Shown here: piece after piece, positions 63,848 to 64,000 of the stretch
Numbering within the stretch: the first letter of the stretch is position 1
Layout of the letters: the number at the start of each line of letters is the position of its first letter
Assembly: GCF_001542905.1 (NCBI RefSeq)
Contig: NZ_LOAJ01000001.1
Location: 558,001 to 622,000 of the forward strand
Length of the DNA stretch: 64,000 bases
Direction of reading: 5' to 3'
Source: Halorubrum aethiopicum
GTDB lineage: Archaea; Halobacteriota; Halobacteria; Halobacteriales; Haloferacaceae
Translations under genes and position numbers: made by a program
Notes under the pieces: model-generated
Database searches by the model: none
Seen by the model: the letters and a program-made list of their open reading frames with translations, nothing else
Told to the model about the DNA's origin: nothing

Positions 63848-63931
63848 CCCCGCGGCCGAGGCGTCGGTTCGAACCGCTCCCGCCGCTTCCGGCTCCCGAC
63901 GGCTTTTGAGCGGACGGGCCGACGGTCGGGT

Positions 63932-64000
63932 ATGGAGCGAGTCACGGCCGCGACGTATCACGACATCGCGACGCCGGCGGACCCCCGGATCTCCCCGGAC
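63932..64000 (+). CDS. Start of an unidentified gene (partial)
   Basis: The first 23 codons only, beginning MERVTAATYHDIATPADPRI; the gene continues beyond the window. TTTTGAGC lies about 28 bases before the ATG (63932). Too short to identify. Confidence 0.5.
   Translation, partial: MERVTAATYHDIATPADPRISPD

Overview
The window is a stretch of core chromosome from an extremely halophilic archaeon (class Halobacteria; gene style and repeats resemble Halorubrum, but the genus is an impression). The support is high GC, strongly acidic proteins, twin-arginine lipoproteins with Cys lipoboxes, PAN, aEF-2, aRF1, a B-family polymerase, KEOPS Cgi121, bacterio-opsin-activator HTH domains, and TATA-like boxes 25-30 bases before many start codons, as expected of leaderless transcripts. 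I see no insertion sequence, provirus or CRISPR array.

Layout. 1-15.4 kb: partial membrane protein, radical SAM protein, DUF373 and DUF7139-type membrane proteins, an ADP-forming acyl-CoA synthetase coupled to a DRTGG/BioD-like P-loop protein, a PAS histidine kinase, small regulators and zinc ribbons, a creatininase-family enzyme and PAN. 15.4-20.1 kb: mre11-rad50 with a 154-bp tandem duplication at its 3' end. 20.6-28.4 kb: membrane proteins, sugar epimerase, argS, prf1, a DtxR-type metal regulator with a ferritin-like protein, and a class III aminotransferase. 28.4-36.4 kb: sufCBD, intein-free polB and three small haloarchaeal genes. 36.6-47.9 kb: an iron-type ABC permease and binding protein interleaved with a GMC dehydrogenase pair and four glycosylation genes. 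48-64 kb: rhomboid, regulators, rpsJ-tuf, hom with an ACT-domain gene, aef2, KDPG aldolase, ferredoxin, hel308-cgi121, tRNA-Gln and purO.

Two features stand out. (1) Five near-identical palindromes of the form TTTAGG-N4-CCTAAA lie 4-43 bases before start codons at 38.3, 40.6, 45.5, 46.7 and 47.9 kb. They resemble DtxR/IdeR-family operators and would place an Fe(III)-type importer, a GMC/gluconate-dehydrogenase-like pair, a Dol-P-sugar-synthase-like enzyme, a GT39-like transferase, an RGP-like sugar mutase and a flippase-like protein under one metal-responsive control. That set could make up a complete lipid-linked sugar pathway. (2) A repeated intergenic element (copies near 3.4, 20.3, 41.8 and 54.1 kb, plus a fragment at 59.4 kb) can fold into a long hairpin whose upper helix differs between copies yet stays paired, around an invariant GGG/GGG internal loop and a fixed downstream tail. 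This is good evidence for a structured RNA or DNA family that I do not recognise.
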